A DNA stretch of 17,446 nt from assembly GCA_002304935.1 (NCBI GenBank), contig DBPS01000034.1, positions 1 through 17,446 of the forward strand, in the 5' to 3' direction. Of the stretch, positions 7,813 through 14,230 are shown piece after piece. The DNA is from Candidatus Humimicrobium oleiphilum. Lineage in GTDB: Bacteria > Actinomycetota > Humimicrobiia > Humimicrobiales > Humimicrobiaceae. A program made the position numbers and the translations under genes. The notes under the pieces were generated by a model, which saw only the letters and a program-made list of their open reading frames with translations, made no database searches and had not been told where the DNA came from. Within the stretch, counting starts at the first letter, position 1. Each line of letters starts with the position of its first letter.

Positions 7813-8876
7813 ACATCCTTTATGATTTCTTTTAATATGCGCTTGTATAATTTTCCGGTATCTCTGTCTTTTTTTCTTTTATCCCGATAGGACATTTCAT
7901 TATATTCAATTTCCTTGCGGAGTTTTAAATAATTCTGAAAATGCTTTTTATCTAATGTGCCATTTTCTACAGCTTCCAGAACTGCACATCCAGGTTCAGA
8001 AGTATGGGTGCAGTCCCTGAATTTACAGTTGCCTGCAAAAATAGAGATATCTTTAAATGTATCATCTAATCCGGTTTGTGCATCTATGCTTGCCAATTCT
8101 CTCATTCCGGGAGTGTCAATCAACAGTCCGCCATTCTCAAGAATTATCATTTGTCTTCTGGTTGTGACATGTTTTCCTTTTCCATCTTTTTCTCTTACAT
8201 GCCCCGTAGAATACAAATCCCTGCCAATCAGATTGTTTATAAGAGTGGTTTTGCCGACTCCTGATGAACCGATCAGACAATATGTTTTTGCAGACTTGAT
8301 GGCAGATCTTATTGCATCCAGTCCCAGTTTGGTCTTATTGCTAAATGGAATTACCAGGTAATCATGCTTAAGATTTTTTATGTTGAGGACTTTTTTTTCA
8401 ATATTTTCCTCGGAGACTAAATCAACCTTGCTAAGCAGAATGACTGGCTCTATATTGCTCTCATTTACCATAGTCAGATATCTTTCAAGTCTGGCTATGT
8501 TGAAATCGCTGCCGGAAGTCTGCATAATAAAAGCGGTATCTATATTTGCGGCAATTAGCTGATTTTCTATACTGCCACCAGCCATTTTTCTTTTCAGCAA
8601 TGACATTCTTGGCAGTATCTCATGAACTATGGCAAAAGTTCCTTCATCAAAATACTGAACCTTTACCCAGTCTCCGACTGTAGGATAATCCAGGCTGGAA
8701 TCAGCTTCAAATAGTAATTTTCCTGTGAGTTCAGCTGACACTTCACTTTCTTCATTTCTAAGAAGGATTCTGTTCTTGTCAACAGCAATTACTCTTGCAG
8801 GCGAATATTCATCATCGTTATTTGGATTATATTTTTTTTGAAACCAGCTATTAAAGCCAAGATCTTCCAATTTCAT
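7809..8876 (-). CDS. rsgA: Ribosome small subunit-dependent GTPase A
   Basis: RsgA (YjeQ/YloQ) is a circularly permuted GTPase that acts late in 30S subunit maturation. The 355-residue protein shows the permuted motif order: G4 SKVD (149-152), then G1 GSSGVGKT (203-210), then G3 DTPG (254-257). An N-terminal OB-like domain covers residues 25-95, and a C-terminal zinc finger has C284, C289, H291 and C297 (C-x4-C-x-H-x5-C). The C-terminal helix is strongly basic, as expected for rRNA contact. The start at 8876 has no clear Shine-Dalgarno site. It lies 36 bases after the stop of the membrane-protein gene at 8913-9329 and may be cotranscribed with it. Confidence 0.95.
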   Translation of the reverse strand: MKLEDLGFNSWFQKKYNPNNDDEYSPARVIAVDKNRILLRNEESEVSAELTGKLLFEADSSLDYPTVGDWVKVQYFDEGTFAIVHEILPRMSLLKRKMAGGSIENQLIAANIDTAFIMQTSGSDFNIARLERYLTMVNESNIEPVILLSKVDLVSEENIEKKVLNIKNLKHDYLVIPFSNKTKLGLDAIRSAIKSAKTYCLIGSSGVGKTTLINNLIGRDLYSTGHVREKDGKGKHVTTRRQMIILENGGLLIDTPGMRELASIDAQTGLDDTFKDISIFAGNCKFRDCTHTSEPGCAVLEAVENGTLDKKHFQNYLKLRKEIEYNEMSYRDKRKKDRDTGKLYKRILKEIIKDV

Positions 8877-8912
8877 TTTTCAGCAAGATAAAATATGTAA
8901 TCACATAGAACA

Positions 8913-9329
8913 TTATACTCTCCCAGTTTTTCTTATAGAAAGCCTAAAAAGTATTATCGCTGCTATCAGTATTACAAGAGCTTCGGTAAAAATAATTGCA
9001 TGAAGAAAATGGCTGCCCATTTTTGTCAGAACATACATTTCTGTAAATAGCCAGATAAGAAGGCCAAATCCTGAAATTGCTGCTGTCTCAGGAGCATATT
9101 TTTTCTTCATTAAAAGCATAATACCTGCGAGCATTGTTACTCCGGCGATTATTATCAGAAGGATAAGGCCTGGAATCATGTAAGACTTAAAAGCTGTTCC
9201 TTCAAGCCAGGATAGGGGCATTCCCATACCGTTTGTTGCAATCATCACAATTCCGGAAATAATAGAAACAACACTTGTAAGCAAAAGAAGAATTGCAAGT
9301 AAAATGGAAATGACTTTGTATGCTTTCAT
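8913..9329 (-). CDS. Small four-helix membrane protein of unknown function
   Basis: 138 residues with hydrophobic segments at about 5-28, 47-72, 81-103 and 110-130. The only charged stretches are short loops (MKKKYAPET) and a basic C-terminus (RLSIRKTGRV). AAGGAA lies about 11 bases before the ATG. No family is recognised. It sits directly upstream of rsgA in the same direction. Two strong AT-rich inverted repeats lie 39-97 bases upstream of its start. Confidence 0.7.
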   Translation of the reverse strand: MKAYKVISILLAILLLLTSVVSIISGIVMIATNGMGMPLSWLEGTAFKSYMIPGLILLIIIAGVTMLAGIMLLMKKKYAPETAAISGFGLLIWLFTEMYVLTKMGSHFLHAIIFTEALVILIAAIILFRLSIRKTGRV

Positions 9330-9367
9330 TTTTGTGTAGTTCCTTTTTTTGAAATTATTTTATTAAG

Positions 9368-9396
9368 ATAATAATATTTTATAAGAATATTATTAT
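9368..9396. repeat. 11-bp perfect inverted repeat, all A/T
   Basis: ATAATAATATT and AATATTATTAT flank the 7-base spacer TTATAAG. It lies 39 bases upstream of the start of the - strand membrane-protein gene and could be an operator or a cruciform. Low complexity makes a chance origin possible. Confidence 0.5.
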
Positions 9397-9400
9397 ATAC

Positions 9401-9426
9401 AAAATATTTGCCGGCTCAAATATTTT
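9401..9426. repeat. 10-bp perfect inverted repeat with GC-rich loop
   Basis: AAAATATTTG and CAAATATTTT flank the loop CCGGCT. It follows the previous inverted repeat after 4 bases. A dyad of this size could be a repressor site or an RNA hairpin; on the + strand it is followed by TTAATT rather than a clean T run. Confidence 0.5.
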
Positions 9427-9649
9427 AATTGCAAAAATAAAAAACTATTACCAGGGCGATAAAACTATAATCTGATATAGAGGCGGTAAAAAATAATCCT
9501 GGGCAAAACGACAAAATTAAAGTCTGAATCTAAATACCTGCATAACGTTATCAGATAAGATACTAAAAATTTATCCTTATACATATTATGTGTTTCTGAG
9601 AGAGAACATTAAATCTCAGTTTGGATAACGTACTCATCAGAGGTATTCA

Positions 9650-9670
9650 GGGGCCAAATTATACGTCCCC
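9650..9670 (-). repeat. REP-like element, copy 1
   Basis: Reads GGGGCC, AAATTATAC, GTCCCC on the + strand (core GCCAAATTATACGTCCCC). GGGG and CCCC can pair around the AT-rich centre. It is listed as - strand because the GGGGACGTATAAT orientation is on that strand. It lies 76 bases before the DUF6512 start, CCCC end towards the gene. Confidence 0.85.
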
Positions 9671-9682
9671 TGAAGGGAAAAG

Positions 9683-9711
9683 TTTAAAACAAAGATTTAT
9701 TACTATATAAT
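9683..9711 (+). promoter_or_regulatory. Candidate promoter for the DUF6512 gene
   Basis: TTTAAA (9683-9688), 17 bases, then TATAAT (9706-9711). The -35 matches four of six consensus positions. It begins 12 bases after REP-like copy 1, the same arrangement as copy 4 and the promoter at 13003. Confidence 0.45.
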
Positions 9712-9746
9712 AAATAATCAGCTTTAAAAAATTACGGAGGTGATTT

Positions 9747-10298
9747 ATGAATAGAAAAAGAATCCTGCTATGGGAGATGATGGGTATACTTTTTATATTT
9801 TCAGCCGGGGCTCTTCTTCATTTTACTTTTGAGCTTAGCGGTGAATGGAGGCCGATGGCAATTATAAGCGGAGTCAATGAGAGTGTATGGGAGCATTTTA
9901 AAATAGGATTCTGGCCGGCTTTTGTATGGGGAATAATTGAGTTCTTTGCATTTGGCAGGAAAACAAAAAATTTCTTTTTTGCGAAAGGAATCTCATTTCT
10001 GGTTTTACCAGCTGTTATCGCTGCACTTTTTTATAGCTACACTATTATTTTTAAAATTGAAAGTCTTGCTATAGACATAGTAATTTTCTTTATTGCAATA
10101 GCTGTTGCGCAGATAGTCAGCTACAGGCTAATGCTGATGAAAGAAAAAAAACCGGTGCTTAATATAATCGGGATTTTACTGATTATAATAAATCTGGTTC
10201 TTTTCAGTCTGTTGAGTTATTTTCCCCCGCATTGGGATATCTTTAAGGACCCTGTTAGTGGTGGCTATGGAATAGTAGAGCATCTTAATCATTTATGA
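9747..10298 (+). CDS. DUF6512 family membrane protein
   Basis: 183 residues with about six hydrophobic helices. The segment ISGVNESVWEHFKIGFWP (residues 41-58), between helices 1 and 2, is the signature I associate with DUF6512, a family of small bacterial membrane proteins without a known role. The SVWEH motif is polar and conserved-looking, so it may be functional. A near-perfect GGAGGTGA Shine-Dalgarno sits 4 bases before the ATG. It is a monocistronic unit between REP-like copies 1 and 2, ending in a hairpin that overlaps its stop codon. Confidence 0.8.
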   Translation: MNRKRILLWEMMGILFIFSAGALLHFTFELSGEWRPMAIISGVNESVWEHFKIGFWPAFVWGIIEFFAFGRKTKNFFFAKGISFLVLPAVIAALFYSYTIIFKIESLAIDIVIFFIAIAVAQIVSYRLMLMKEKKPVLNIIGILLIIINLVLFSLLSYFPPHWDIFKDPVSGGYGIVEHLNHL

Positions 10299-10309
10299 TT
10301 ATTTTTTTT
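10286..10309 (+). terminator. Terminator overlapping the DUF6512 stop codon
   Basis: TAATCA (10286-10291) pairs with TGATTA (10296-10301) around the loop TTTA, followed by eight T. The 3' arm contains the TGA stop codon (10296-10298). The stem is AT-rich but the T run is good. Confidence 0.55.
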
Positions 10310-10625
10310 ATTCTGCATGCAAGTGGGAGAATTACAGTAATCGGTGATGCTGAACCTGGACAGCAATTGGTCAATATATTTCTGGATTATTAAAATTCAG
10401 GGAAAGCAGGGCAGTATAGTTTCAGTAAATTAACCAGATTATACGTCCCTGTGGGTTTATTTATAACAATTTTTATATTTTTTTCAATACGCTAATGATC
10501 AGTCTGGATGAGAATAAGCCTAATTGAAAATTATCAGTCATGTTTGCTATTATTATAAAAATTTTATTATAATAATTTTATAGTATTTTTAAACATTTTT
10601 AATAAAAATAGCAAAGAGGAAAATA
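10299..10625. other. Intergenic region with REP-like copy 2 and the microprotein leader
   Basis: 327 bases. It holds the T run of the DUF6512 terminator, REP-like copy 2 (10433-10449), and a very AT-rich stretch (10545-10612) leading to the ribosome binding site of the 37-residue ORF. I see no other ORF or RNA gene. Confidence 0.6.
10433..10449 (-). repeat. REP-like element, copy 2 (degenerate)
   Basis: ACCAGATTATACGTCCC matches the core CCARATTATACGTCCC, but the outer GGGG arm is lost and the last C is T. It lies 177 bases before the microprotein start, CCC end towards that gene. It forms an inverted pair with copy 3. Confidence 0.75.
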
Positions 10626-10739
10626 ATGGAATGGTGGCTTGTTTTCTTTTGGAGCGGACCCATTGGCGTTGGGTTTTTCTTATTATGTCTGGGCTTGTTT
10701 ATCTGGCTTGTCGGAAAAAACAAGAAAGATAAGGGATAG
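10626..10739 (+). CDS. 37-residue single-helix membrane microprotein
   Basis: The ATG at 10626 is preceded by AGAGGA with 5-base spacing, a better site than many larger genes here have. The protein is MEWWLVFFWSGPIGVG, then a hydrophobic stretch to VG at 29-30, then the basic tail KNKKDKG and a TAG stop. It resembles bacterial microproteins with one membrane helix and a Lys-rich cytoplasmic end. Tryptophan is abundant (W3, W4, W9, W27). No family is recognised. It lies alone between REP-like copies 2 and 3, with a strong hairpin about 90 bases downstream. Expression is unproven, but ribosome binding site, composition and topology all fit a real gene. Confidence 0.6.
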   Translation: MEWWLVFFWSGPIGVGFFLLCLGLFIWLVGKNKKDKG

Positions 10740-10791
10740 TAAAAAAAGATAGCAATAAAGAGATAGATTATAAAATAATTTTTTCCGGTTT

Positions 10792-10807
10792 CAAGAAATT
10801 TTTCTTG
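10792..10807. repeat. Short perfect inverted repeat
   Basis: CAAGAAA and TTTCTTG with a 2-base centre, about 50 bases after the microprotein stop. It may be part of a 3' end structure. Confidence 0.35.
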
Positions 10808-10828
10808 TTCCGAAATTGTAAAGAAAAT

Positions 10829-10862
10829 TAAGAGCAGGATTATCGTAATGATCCTGCTCTTA
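10829..10862. terminator. 12-bp perfect hairpin, candidate terminator
   Basis: TAAGAGCAGGAT (10829-10840) pairs with ATCCTGCTCTTA (10851-10862) around TATCGTAATG. On the + strand it is not followed by a T run; on the - strand it leads into TTTTC. It stands 5 bases before REP-like copy 3, so the two may form one structured unit. It is probably a 3' end stabiliser or terminator for the microprotein transcript. Confidence 0.55.
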
Positions 10863-10867
10863 TGATT

Positions 10868-10889
10868 GGGGACGTATAATATGGCCCCC
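10868..10889 (+). repeat. REP-like element, copy 3
   Basis: GGGGACGTATAAT followed by ATGGCCCCC. GGGG/CCCC arms can pair around an AT-rich loop. It lies downstream of the microprotein in the GGGG-first orientation, inverted relative to copy 2. Confidence 0.85.
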
Positions 10890-11033
10890 TTTAATCGTAA
10901 GGAGATATATATTTGGCTCATTATTTAATATACTGTTTAACAGAAAATAAATTATTTAGTTTCAAACTGATACAAATTCATTATAAAAATATAACCTAAA
11001 AACAGACAGATATTTATACATTAGGGAGGAATA

Positions 11034-11360
11034 ATGAAAGTAAAGAGCATAATCTTAAAAGGTCTTTATCAGTCACTCGGACTGGCAGCATACTACATTA
11101 TTGTTTTACTTATTATGAATAATATTTCCAGATTGTTCGTTTCTTCGGGGAATATGGAAATCATTCAGGGTTTTATGTTTTTAACCATTTTTATCGTCAG
11201 TGCATTAATCACAGGGTCAATAGCTCTCGTGCATCCCATATTTTTAGCTTTCAGAGGCAGGATAAAAGAGGGAGTTTTTATTGTTCTTTCTACTGTAGCC
11301 TGGTCGATTATATTCTTTATAATTGCTTTGTCGATATTTATTATTATATCAAATTCTTAA
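11034..11360 (+). CDS. Small three-helix membrane protein of unknown function
   Basis: 108 residues with hydrophobic segments around 8-30, 40-68 and 80-106, and a short basic loop (FRGRIKEG). A strong GGGAGGA site lies 4 bases before the ATG, so translation is likely. No family is recognised. It lies between REP-like copy 3 and the MFS gene, which converges on it from the other strand; a likely terminator separates them. Confidence 0.7.
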   Translation: MKVKSIILKGLYQSLGLAAYYIIVLLIMNNISRLFVSSGNMEIIQGFMFLTIFIVSALITGSIALVHPIFLAFRGRIKEGVFIVLSTVAWSIIFFIIALSIFIIISNS

Positions 11361-11362
11361 TG

Positions 11363-11396
11363 ACCGGATTGATTTATAACTATTTATCTGGTTTTT
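11363..11396 (+). terminator. Candidate terminator after the 108-residue membrane protein
   Basis: ACCGGAT (11363-11369) pairs with ATCTGGT (11386-11392), seven pairs with one G-U, followed by TTTT. The stop codon lies just before it. The 16-base loop is long, so strength is uncertain. Confidence 0.5.
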
Positions 11397-11446
11397 ATAA
11401 AAATTATTTAAATTTAAAACTTTTGTCTCGGAGGTATTGGTATCCG

Positions 11447-12679
11447 TTAATGTTCTTTAAGAAGTTTTCCGGTATTTAAGATTTTTGATTCTTTCAACAA
11501 GAGAATCAATATAACACATAACACCATTAAGCCTGCAAGCGCTAAAAGGGATATCCTGAATGAGCCGTCCTTCCCTTTAAGTATTTCCATCCCATATATG
11601 AATATGACAGAAGCCTGGCCGGCAAGATTAAGAAGCCCGTTTGATGTCCCTTCCGGAGCCGGAAAAGTTATCTCAGCTACATACTGATAACCGACTGGAG
11701 CAAGGCTTATAAGGAAAAAGCCCAGGAAAAACATGGAAATCATTAAAAGCCAGTATTGGTTTGTATAAATAACACCAAGCATGCCAGGAATACTTAAAAT
11801 CATTCCAATCAACAAAAAAGGCTTACGCTTTTGCAGGCGGTCAGACAAAATTGGAAGTATTATTGCACCTGCAATGCCTCCGAATAGTAAAATACCTCCG
11901 AGGTTTCCAGCCTGAAAAACAGTAAATCCTCTAGGTCTTATTATACTTTCAATCCATGTAGAAATACCATTAAATATTCCCATCCCCACAAGAAACAATA
12001 TCAACATTATCCATACATTTTTCATTCTGAGCATGCTTTTTAAACCATCAAGCATTAGCGCTCTGCCTTCCATATCTTCCGGACAGGGCGGGGTAGGAGG
12101 AGCTTCCCGGGTAAATATTATAAAGACCAGTGCTGTAAAAGCTGAAAATCCACCATATATGAGCAGCATATTAATAATTCCAAAACTAAAAAACAAAGCA
12201 GGAGACAGAACCTGTCCGATAGCTATACCCAGAAAATTCGCGACAAGAGCAAGACCAGAGGCCGTTGCACGTTCTTCAATTGGAAACCATTTGGCTGCTA
12301 CTGTGCTTATTGAATTCATCATGAAAGGCTGGGAAATAGCAAGTGCTATGGTTGTGATTAAGACAGCTGTATAATTTGTACCAAAAAATCCTCTCAGAAG
12401 GCCTCCAACAGCCATTATTCCTGCACCGATACTGACTGATTTCCGATATCCCATTGTATCAATAATCCAGGAGACCGGGATAGACAATGGTATATAGATA
12501 ATCATAAAAATCATTGCAAGAAGTCCGATATTCAGATCTGATACACCATAAAATTCTGCAGCAGGACCTGTTATCGGGGCAAAACAGATCCACATTATCT
12601 GGATAGATATATTTATCAGCATAAATAACATCAGTGTGATCCAACGGTATGGATATATCCTGTAGCTTCTATTGAACAT
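11447..12679 (-). CDS. MFS transporter, FLVCR-like family
   Basis: 410 residues with about twelve membrane helices and the usual 6+6 MFS layout. The loop between helices 2 and 3 holds the MFS signature as SWIIDTMGYRK (D74, G77, R79). The N-terminus YPYRWITLMLFMLINISIQIMW and the segment FAPITGPAAEFYGVS resemble FLVCR-type transporters. Eukaryotic members move heme, choline or ethanolamine; the prokaryotic substrates are not established, so none is assigned. A central Pro-rich loop (REAPPTPPCPEDMEG) joins the halves. AAGGAG lies 11 bases before the ATG. It is monocistronic between REP-like copies 3 and 4. Confidence 0.85.
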   Translation of the reverse strand: MFNRSYRIYPYRWITLMLFMLINISIQIMWICFAPITGPAAEFYGVSDLNIGLLAMIFMIIYIPLSIPVSWIIDTMGYRKSVSIGAGIMAVGGLLRGFFGTNYTAVLITTIALAISQPFMMNSISTVAAKWFPIEERATASGLALVANFLGIAIGQVLSPALFFSFGIINMLLIYGGFSAFTALVFIIFTREAPPTPPCPEDMEGRALMLDGLKSMLRMKNVWIMLILFLVGMGIFNGISTWIESIIRPRGFTVFQAGNLGGILLFGGIAGAIILPILSDRLQKRKPFLLIGMILSIPGMLGVIYTNQYWLLMISMFFLGFFLISLAPVGYQYVAEITFPAPEGTSNGLLNLAGQASVIFIYGMEILKGKDGSFRISLLALAGLMVLCVILILLLKESKILNTGKLLKEH

Positions 12680-12970
12680 TTTTAAAGAACTCCTTTTGGG
12701 GAATAAAATTATGAACTTTGTTTATCCAAGGCAACAAAGACATATTTAATAAAAAAAAGAATGAATAAGATATTATATTAAATCAAAGATTTGTAGAAGA
12801 GAATTTTTAACATCTTTATTGTCCTAATCTGTTCCGGTACAGTTCATTCTGTTTTTTTTATAAATTATTGCTACTCTCGCAGGATAATTTTTTAATTTTG
12901 CTTATGATTTTTTAGTCATTAAAATAATAATAATGATGTCGAAATTTAAATTCTCAAATGCAGAAATAAA

Positions 12971-12988
12971 GCCAGATTATACGTCCCC
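12971..12988 (-). repeat. REP-like element, copy 4
   Basis: GCCAGATTATACGTCCCC, the clean core without the outer GGG on its left. It lies 14 bases before the -35 box of the CTLD/DUF4214 gene, CCCC end towards the gene. It forms an inverted pair with copy 5 at the end of that gene. Confidence 0.85.
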
Positions 12989-13002
12989 AGGAATAAAATA
13001 TT

Positions 13003-13031
13003 TTGACAATAATTCTTAATAAAATTAGACT
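13003..13031 (+). promoter_or_regulatory. Sigma70-like promoter of the CTLD/DUF4214 gene
   Basis: A perfect TTGACA (13003-13008) is followed after exactly 17 bases by TAGACT (13026-13031), a four-of-six -10 match. It is the best promoter in the window and implies a 5' leader of about 145 bases. Confidence 0.65.
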
Positions 13032-13123
13032 TATATAAAATTACTATAATATAATTTTTAAATACAATAAGAAAAATTTATTGCTTCGGTTATTTAATAA
13101 ATATTTCAGAATTGAGCCATACA

Positions 13124-13154
13124 GCTTAAAAGACTAAGCATAATCTGCTTTTTT
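13124..13154 (+). promoter_or_regulatory. Possible attenuator in the CTLD/DUF4214 leader
   Basis: GCTTA (13124-13128) can pair with TAAGC (13135-13139). Alternatively AAGCA (13136-13140) pairs with TGCTT (13146-13150), which is followed by TTTT. The two stems share bases and exclude each other, the geometry of an antiterminator/terminator switch. Both stems are only 5 base pairs, so this is tentative. Confidence 0.35.
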
Positions 13155-13184
13155 ATTAATAAAAAATTTAGATGGAAGTAGTAG

Positions 13185-14171
13185 ATGAAAAAAAAGTTAG
13201 CATTATCTTTTTTTGTGACTCTTGTTATTGTCATATCCGCAATGATTGTTTTTCCATCATTTATTCTTGGTGATCCCGCACCGACAACTCCGTTGCAATG
13301 GTCGGGAAACGGGCACTATTATCGGCTTATTCTGGAAGAAGGAAATAACATACCCTGGCAGGATGCAAAGAATGCTGCGCAGGCAATGTCATATAATGGA
13401 AAACAGGGGTATCTTGTTACGATAACTTCAGCAGAGGAGGAAGACTTTATAATTGAAAATCTGGGATTAAGATGGTATTCGAGTTATTGGATAGGCGGTT
13501 ATCAGCAATGGGAATCAGGAGATAGTCCGGATGAGGGATGGTGCTGGGTAACTGGTGAGAGTTGGTCATATACCCAATGGAACACAAATGAACCTAATGA
13601 CAGGGGCGATTATATTGAAAATGGACAAGAAGATTCTCTTGAAATCGGTTTTGCCGGCTCCATCACCTGGAATGATTCATCGAGTGAATATACAAGATAT
13701 TATATAGTTGAATTCGGAGGCTTTGATCCTGTTAAACCAAGACCACTTACTCCTTATGACTGGGTACTTATGGATTTGAATATAGATCAGCTGGTTTCAC
13801 ATTATGGTCCGACTCCGGAAGGTTTTATTAAAATGATTTATGATACCATACTTGCAAGAGTCCCTGATGCAGAGGGAGAAGAATACTGGACCGGACAGCT
13901 TAATGGCAATATTTTTTCAGGCAGCCAGATAGTAGAGCATTTTATATTCTCAGATGAACTTGGCAAAAAAGTAGACGCCATGACTAATGAGGAATTTATT
14001 AATTTTCTGTATGAGGCATTTTTATCAAGAAATCCTGATGCTGATGGGTTTGAAAGCTGGGTTAGTTATATGGATAGTGGTGCATCCAAATCAGACACAC
14101 TAAAGGTATTTTTATATAATGAAGAATGGTTCGATATATGCAGGATGTTTAATGTAAATGGGGACGTATAA
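13185..14171 (+). CDS. Secreted C-type-lectin-like domain protein with C-terminal DUF4214 repeats
   Basis: 328 residues. A signal peptide covers about 1-29. Residues 38-177 form a C-type-lectin-like domain: WQDAKNAAQAM, GYLVTITSAEEEDF, WIGGYQ, WVTGESWSYTQW, then EPN (136-138), ED, WND (162-164) and YIVEF. EPN plus WND are the calcium/sugar-contact motifs of mannose-type lectins. Vertebrate disulfides are absent. After a Pro-rich linker, residues 211-318 hold two DUF4214-type helical repeats (FIKMIYDTILARVPDAEG, FINFLYEAFLSRNPDADG). The protein ends NVNGDV, encoded with the stop by REP-like copy 5. GGAAG lies 6 bases before the ATG. It is likely a secreted or surface glycan-binding protein, sharing its DUF4214 module with the propeller protein at 16088-17416. 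Confidence 0.85.
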   Translation: MKKKLALSFFVTLVIVISAMIVFPSFILGDPAPTTPLQWSGNGHYYRLILEEGNNIPWQDAKNAAQAMSYNGKQGYLVTITSAEEEDFIIENLGLRWYSSYWIGGYQQWESGDSPDEGWCWVTGESWSYTQWNTNEPNDRGDYIENGQEDSLEIGFAGSITWNDSSSEYTRYYIVEFGGFDPVKPRPLTPYDWVLMDLNIDQLVSHYGPTPEGFIKMIYDTILARVPDAEGEEYWTGQLNGNIFSGSQIVEHFIFSDELGKKVDAMTNEEFINFLYEAFLSRNPDADGFESWVSYMDSGASKSDTLKVFLYNEEWFDICRMFNVNGDV

Positions 14172-14181
14172 TTTGGTCCCC
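14160..14181 (+). repeat. REP-like element, copy 5, encoding the C-terminus of the lectin gene
   Basis: GGGGAC and GTCCCC arms pair perfectly around the loop GTATAATTTG, the most symmetrical copy. Read in the gene's frame, the first 12 bases are GGG GAC GTA TAA: Gly, Asp, Val, stop. It is inverted relative to copy 4. Confidence 0.9.
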
Positions 14182-14230
14182 TTCACACTGTTTCTTGAAA
14201 AAGTAGTAAATATTGACAAGAGAATGTCCA

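Larger units (their letters stand above)
9330..9746. other. Intergenic region: inverted repeats, one REP-like element, candidate promoter
   Basis: 417 bases between divergent membrane-protein genes. No convincing ORF is visible. From left to right it holds two perfect inverted repeats (9368-9426), an imperfect long inverted pair (arms near 9523-9556 and 9617-9650), a REP-like element (9650-9670), and a candidate promoter (9683-9711) for the DUF6512 gene. Confidence 0.7.
12680..13184. other. Intergenic region with REP-like copy 4, promoter and possible attenuator
   Basis: 505 bases between divergent genes (MFS on -, CTLD/DUF4214 on +). The first 290 bases are AT-rich with no ORF or clear structure. 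After that come REP-like copy 4 (12971-12988), a near-consensus promoter (13003-13031) and a leader of about 150 bases with two competing hairpins (13124-13154). Confidence 0.7.

Noticed and set aside
10589..10921. 110-residue ORF on the - strand
   Set aside because: It runs antisense over the microprotein, a perfect hairpin and a REP-like element. It has low-complexity hydrophobic composition and no ribosome binding site or family resemblance.
10913..10999. TTG-initiated 28-residue ORF after AAGGAG at 10899-10904
   Set aside because: The ribosome binding site is good, but the start is TTG and the peptide has ordinary AT-rich composition with no domain or helix pattern. Not enough to call a gene.
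12033..12374. 113-residue ORF on the + strand inside the MFS gene
   Set aside because: It is antisense to well-conserved MFS helices. The composition is a shadow of the reverse frame.
14167..14172. TATAAT inside REP-like copy 5 as the -10 box of the UDG-like gene
   Set aside because: No -35-like hexamer lies 16-18 bases upstream; TATAAT is simply part of the element core.
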